Below are positions 7,292 through 8,801 of a stretch of 8,801 bases of DNA, in pieces (the first letter of the stretch is position 1; every line of letters starts with the position of its first letter). The translations under genes and the position numbers were made by a program. The notes under the pieces are model-generated. The model worked only from the letters and a program-made list of their open reading frames with translations, searched no databases and had not been told where the DNA came from. Source of the stretch: JBAXLO01 sp037134755 (GTDB lineage: Bacteria > Bacteroidota > Bacteroidia > Bacteroidales > JACABE01); assembly GCA_037134755.1 (NCBI GenBank), contig JBAXLO010000194.1, forward strand, positions 1 through 8,801, read 5' to 3'.

Positions 7292-7338
7292 ATTTTAACT
7301 TAATTAATTGTTTTGTTAATGTAAATTGTAGTTCAAAT

Positions 7339-7360
7339 CATATAACATATAGATTATATG
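7339..7360. promoter_or_regulatory. 22-bp AT-rich palindrome, possible operator
   Basis: CATATAA (7339-7345) and TTATATG (7354-7360) are perfect 7-bp arms, with a symmetric TATA at the centre, so 18 of 22 positions agree with the reverse complement. Allowing one bulged base, the symmetry extends outward to AATC on the left and GGATT on the right. Its size suits a dimeric regulator site. It lies about 200 bases before the glyA promoter. A chance AT-rich palindrome is possible. Confidence 0.35.
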
Positions 7361-7390
7361 GATTAAATATTAGTTGTGATTGCGTAATCT

Positions 7391-7470
7391 ATTTTGAGAA
7401 GTAATAACAAGAATCTATCCAAATTTTATTGTTAAATATTTGAGATATTCTTGTTATTAACTTTCAAAAT
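7391..7470. repeat. 80-bp imperfect palindrome (long inverted repeat)
   Basis: The 24-bp end arms (7391-7414 and 7447-7470) match at 21 of 24 positions. They include a perfect outer 7 bp (ATTTTGA/TCAAAAT) and a perfect inner 12 bp (AATAACAAGAAT/ATTCTTGTTATT). The 32-base centre continues to pair imperfectly, 9 of 14 positions, down to a 4-base loop at 7429-7432. In RNA it would be a long hairpin. No T-run follows, so it is not a typical terminator. No target-site duplication was found at its edges, so a miniature transposon is possible but unproven. Confidence 0.7.
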
Positions 7471-7535
7471 GAAGAATTATTAGCGATCGAAGCACATTAA
7501 ATTCTTTAATAAAAATAAATCTTATAATAAATCAC

Positions 7536-7563
7536 TTTGGTAAGAAGCTTTTTTATACTTTTG
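7536..7563 (+). promoter_or_regulatory. glyA promoter of Bacteroidota type
   Basis: TACTTTTG (7556-7563) is an exact match to the -7 element TAnnTTTG, and TTTG (7536-7539) is a plausible -33 element. The gap between them is 16 bases, a little shorter than the usual value near 19. Transcription would start around 7568-7572, leaving a short leader of about 30 A-rich bases before the glyA ATG. That leaves no room for a riboswitch. Confidence 0.7.
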
Positions 7564-7602
7564 CAAACAAAATAAATCATTACACACAAACCATTCATAA
7601 AA

Positions 7603-8801
7603 ATGTATAAAGACAAGCAAATATTTGATTTAATAGATCAAGAACGTAATCGTCAGATGCACGGTTTAGAGTTAATTGCTTCAGAAAATTTCGTTAGCGA
7701 ACAAGTTCTCGCTGCAATGGGTTCGGTTCTTACCAATAAATATGCCGAAGGTTACCCGGGCAAACGTTATTATGGCGGTTGTCAGATAGTAGATCAAACC
7801 GAGCAGTTGGCTATCGACAGAGCTAAAGAATTATTTGGTGCTGAGTGGGCTAATGTTCAACCACATTCAGGTGCACAAGCTAATATGGCTGTGTTTGTTG
7901 CCTGCTTAAAAATAGGTGATACCTTTATGGGATTAGATCTTGCTCATGGTGGTCATCTTTCTCATGGTTCGCCTGTAAACTTCTCTGGTATCAACTACAA
8001 AGCAGTTGCTTACACTGTAGAAGAAGATACCGGCTTGATTAATTATGATAAGATGGAAGAAGTTGCTTTGCGCGAACAACCTAAACTTATAATAGCAGGT
8101 GCTTCAGCTTATTCACGCGATTGGGATTATGCTCGTATGAGAGCTATTGCTGATAAGATTGGCGCTATATTAATGGCTGATATTGCACATCCTGCAGGTT
8201 TAATTGCTAAAGGTGTTTTAAACAATCCGGTTCCTCATTGTCATATCATAACTACCACTACACACAAGACTTTAAGAGGTCCAAGAGGTGGTATGATATT
8301 GATGGGCAAAGATTTCCCAAATCCTTGGGGCTATACTACTCCAAAGGGCGAAATTAAGATGATGTCTGCTTTATTAGATTCTGCAGTCTTCCCAGGTGTA
8401 CAAGGTGGTCCATTAGAACATGTTATAGCTGCTAAAGCTGTTGCTTTCGGCGAAGCTTTAACTGATAGCTACAAAGAATATATCGATCAAGTAAAGAAGA
8501 ATGCTAATCTTATGGCTAACTTATTTACTGCAAAGGGATACAAAGTTATTTCAGGTGGTACTGATAATCATTTAATGTTAATTGATTTAAGAAGCAAGTT
8601 CCCTGAAATTACAGGCAAGCTTGTTGAAAACACTTTAGTAAAAGCTGATATCACAATCAATAAGAATATGGTTCCTTTCGATAGCCGCTCACCTTTCCAG
8701 ACTTCGGGTATAAGAGTTGGTACAGCTGCTATCACAACCAGAGGTTTAAAAGAAGAGCACATGAGTATTATTGTTGATTTAGTTGATGAGGTTATTTCTA
8801 A
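7603..8801 (+). CDS. glyA: Serine hydroxymethyltransferase, 3' end cut by window
   Basis: This PLP enzyme interconverts serine plus tetrahydrofolate with glycine plus 5,10-methylenetetrahydrofolate, the main source of one-carbon units. The first 399 codons are present of an expected total of roughly 425, and the window ends without a stop codon. Lys222 in TTTTHKTLRGPRGG is the Schiff-base lysine. Other landmarks are GLELIASENF (21-30), KYAEGYPGKRYYGGC (46-60), HSGAQANMAVF (88-98), the PLP-ring Asp193 and His196 in MADIAHPAGL, FPGVQGGPLEH (263-273) and the C-terminal TSGIRVGTAAITTRG. The start at MYKDKQIFDLI fits the family N-terminus and follows the predicted promoter by about 40 bases. It is probably a separate transcription unit from the TCA cluster. 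Confidence 0.97.
   Translation, partial: MYKDKQIFDLIDQERNRQMHGLELIASENFVSEQVLAAMGSVLTNKYAEGYPGKRYYGGCQIVDQTEQLAIDRAKELFGAEWANVQPHSGAQANMAVFVACLKIGDTFMGLDLAHGGHLSHGSPVNFSGINYKAVAYTVEEDTGLINYDKMEEVALREQPKLIIAGASAYSRDWDYARMRAIADKIGAILMADIAHPAGLIAKGVLNNPVPHCHIITTTTHKTLRGPRGGMILMGKDFPNPWGYTTPKGEIKMMSALLDSAVFPGVQGGPLEHVIAAKAVAFGEALTDSYKEYIDQVKKNANLMANLFTAKGYKVISGGTDNHLMLIDLRSKFPEITGKLVENTLVKADITINKNMVPFDSRSPFQTSGIRVGTAAITTRGLKEEHMSIIVDLVDEVIS

Larger units (their letters stand above)
7030..7602. other. Structured intergenic region with no supported gene
   Basis: These 573 bases between the TPR terminator and glyA hold no open frame that looks like a real protein. From left to right they contain a short AT-rich stretch, a GC-rich 21-bp tandem array (7082-7291), an AT-rich palindrome (7339-7360), an 80-bp imperfect palindrome (7391-7470) and the glyA promoter (around 7536-7563). 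Both flanking genes point the same way, so the region is not a convergent terminator zone. It is much larger than needed for the glyA promoter alone. Confidence 0.7.

Noticed and set aside
7292..7602. Replication origin formed by iteron-like repeats next to AT-rich DNA
   Set aside because: The arrangement is suggestive, but no exact DnaA box was found (the best, near 7415-7422, has two mismatches), and no replication initiator gene is in the window.
7564..7602. Riboswitch controlling glyA
   Set aside because: The predicted transcription start leaves only about 30 bases of leader, with no conserved riboswitch core.
8568..8762. Short minus-strand frame inside glyA
   Set aside because: It is antisense to the conserved C-terminal part of serine hydroxymethyltransferase, so it is a shadow frame.

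Overview
The window looks like chromosomal DNA from an AT-rich member of the Bacteroidota, probably Bacteroidales-like. The evidence is as follows. Every gene starts behind an A-rich leader with no Shine-Dalgarno sequence. Two exact matches to the Bacteroidota -7 promoter element (TAnnTTTG) sit where promoters are expected. The proteins (mitochondrial-type aconitase, a 453-residue citrate synthase, serine hydroxymethyltransferase) read like those of that phylum. The lineage is an inference from these traits, not from a database search.

Layout. Positions 1-173 are an AT-rich leader with two inverted repeats and a weak promoter candidate. Positions 174-6229 hold four tightly packed plus-strand genes, 14 to 24 bases apart: aconitase, an Ldh2-type malate/lactate dehydrogenase, NADP-dependent isocitrate dehydrogenase and citrate synthase. 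A TPR protein (6277-6951) follows, behind its own promoter-like element, and a strong intrinsic terminator (6997-7029) closes the unit. Positions 7030-7602 carry no convincing gene but are highly structured: a GC-rich array of ten exact-length 21-bp tandem repeats, a 22-bp AT-rich palindrome and an 80-bp imperfect palindrome, then a promoter. The window ends inside glyA (7603 onward), which lacks only its C-terminus.

How the genes work together. If the second enzyme uses malate, the cluster encodes a complete route from malate and acetyl-CoA to 2-oxoglutarate: malate to oxaloacetate, then citrate, isocitrate and 2-oxoglutarate plus NADPH. That would make the oxidative arm of the TCA cycle available for glutamate synthesis and NADPH supply. 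The TPR protein has no visible catalytic role and may be a scaffold or simply a co-located gene. glyA (serine/glycine and one-carbon metabolism) appears to be a separate transcription unit.

The metabolic genes are ordinary and intact. The unusual part is the intergenic region 7061-7470. The 21-bp array has a period of two helical turns, a palindromic core in every unit and only transition differences between units, and it lies next to two further palindromes.
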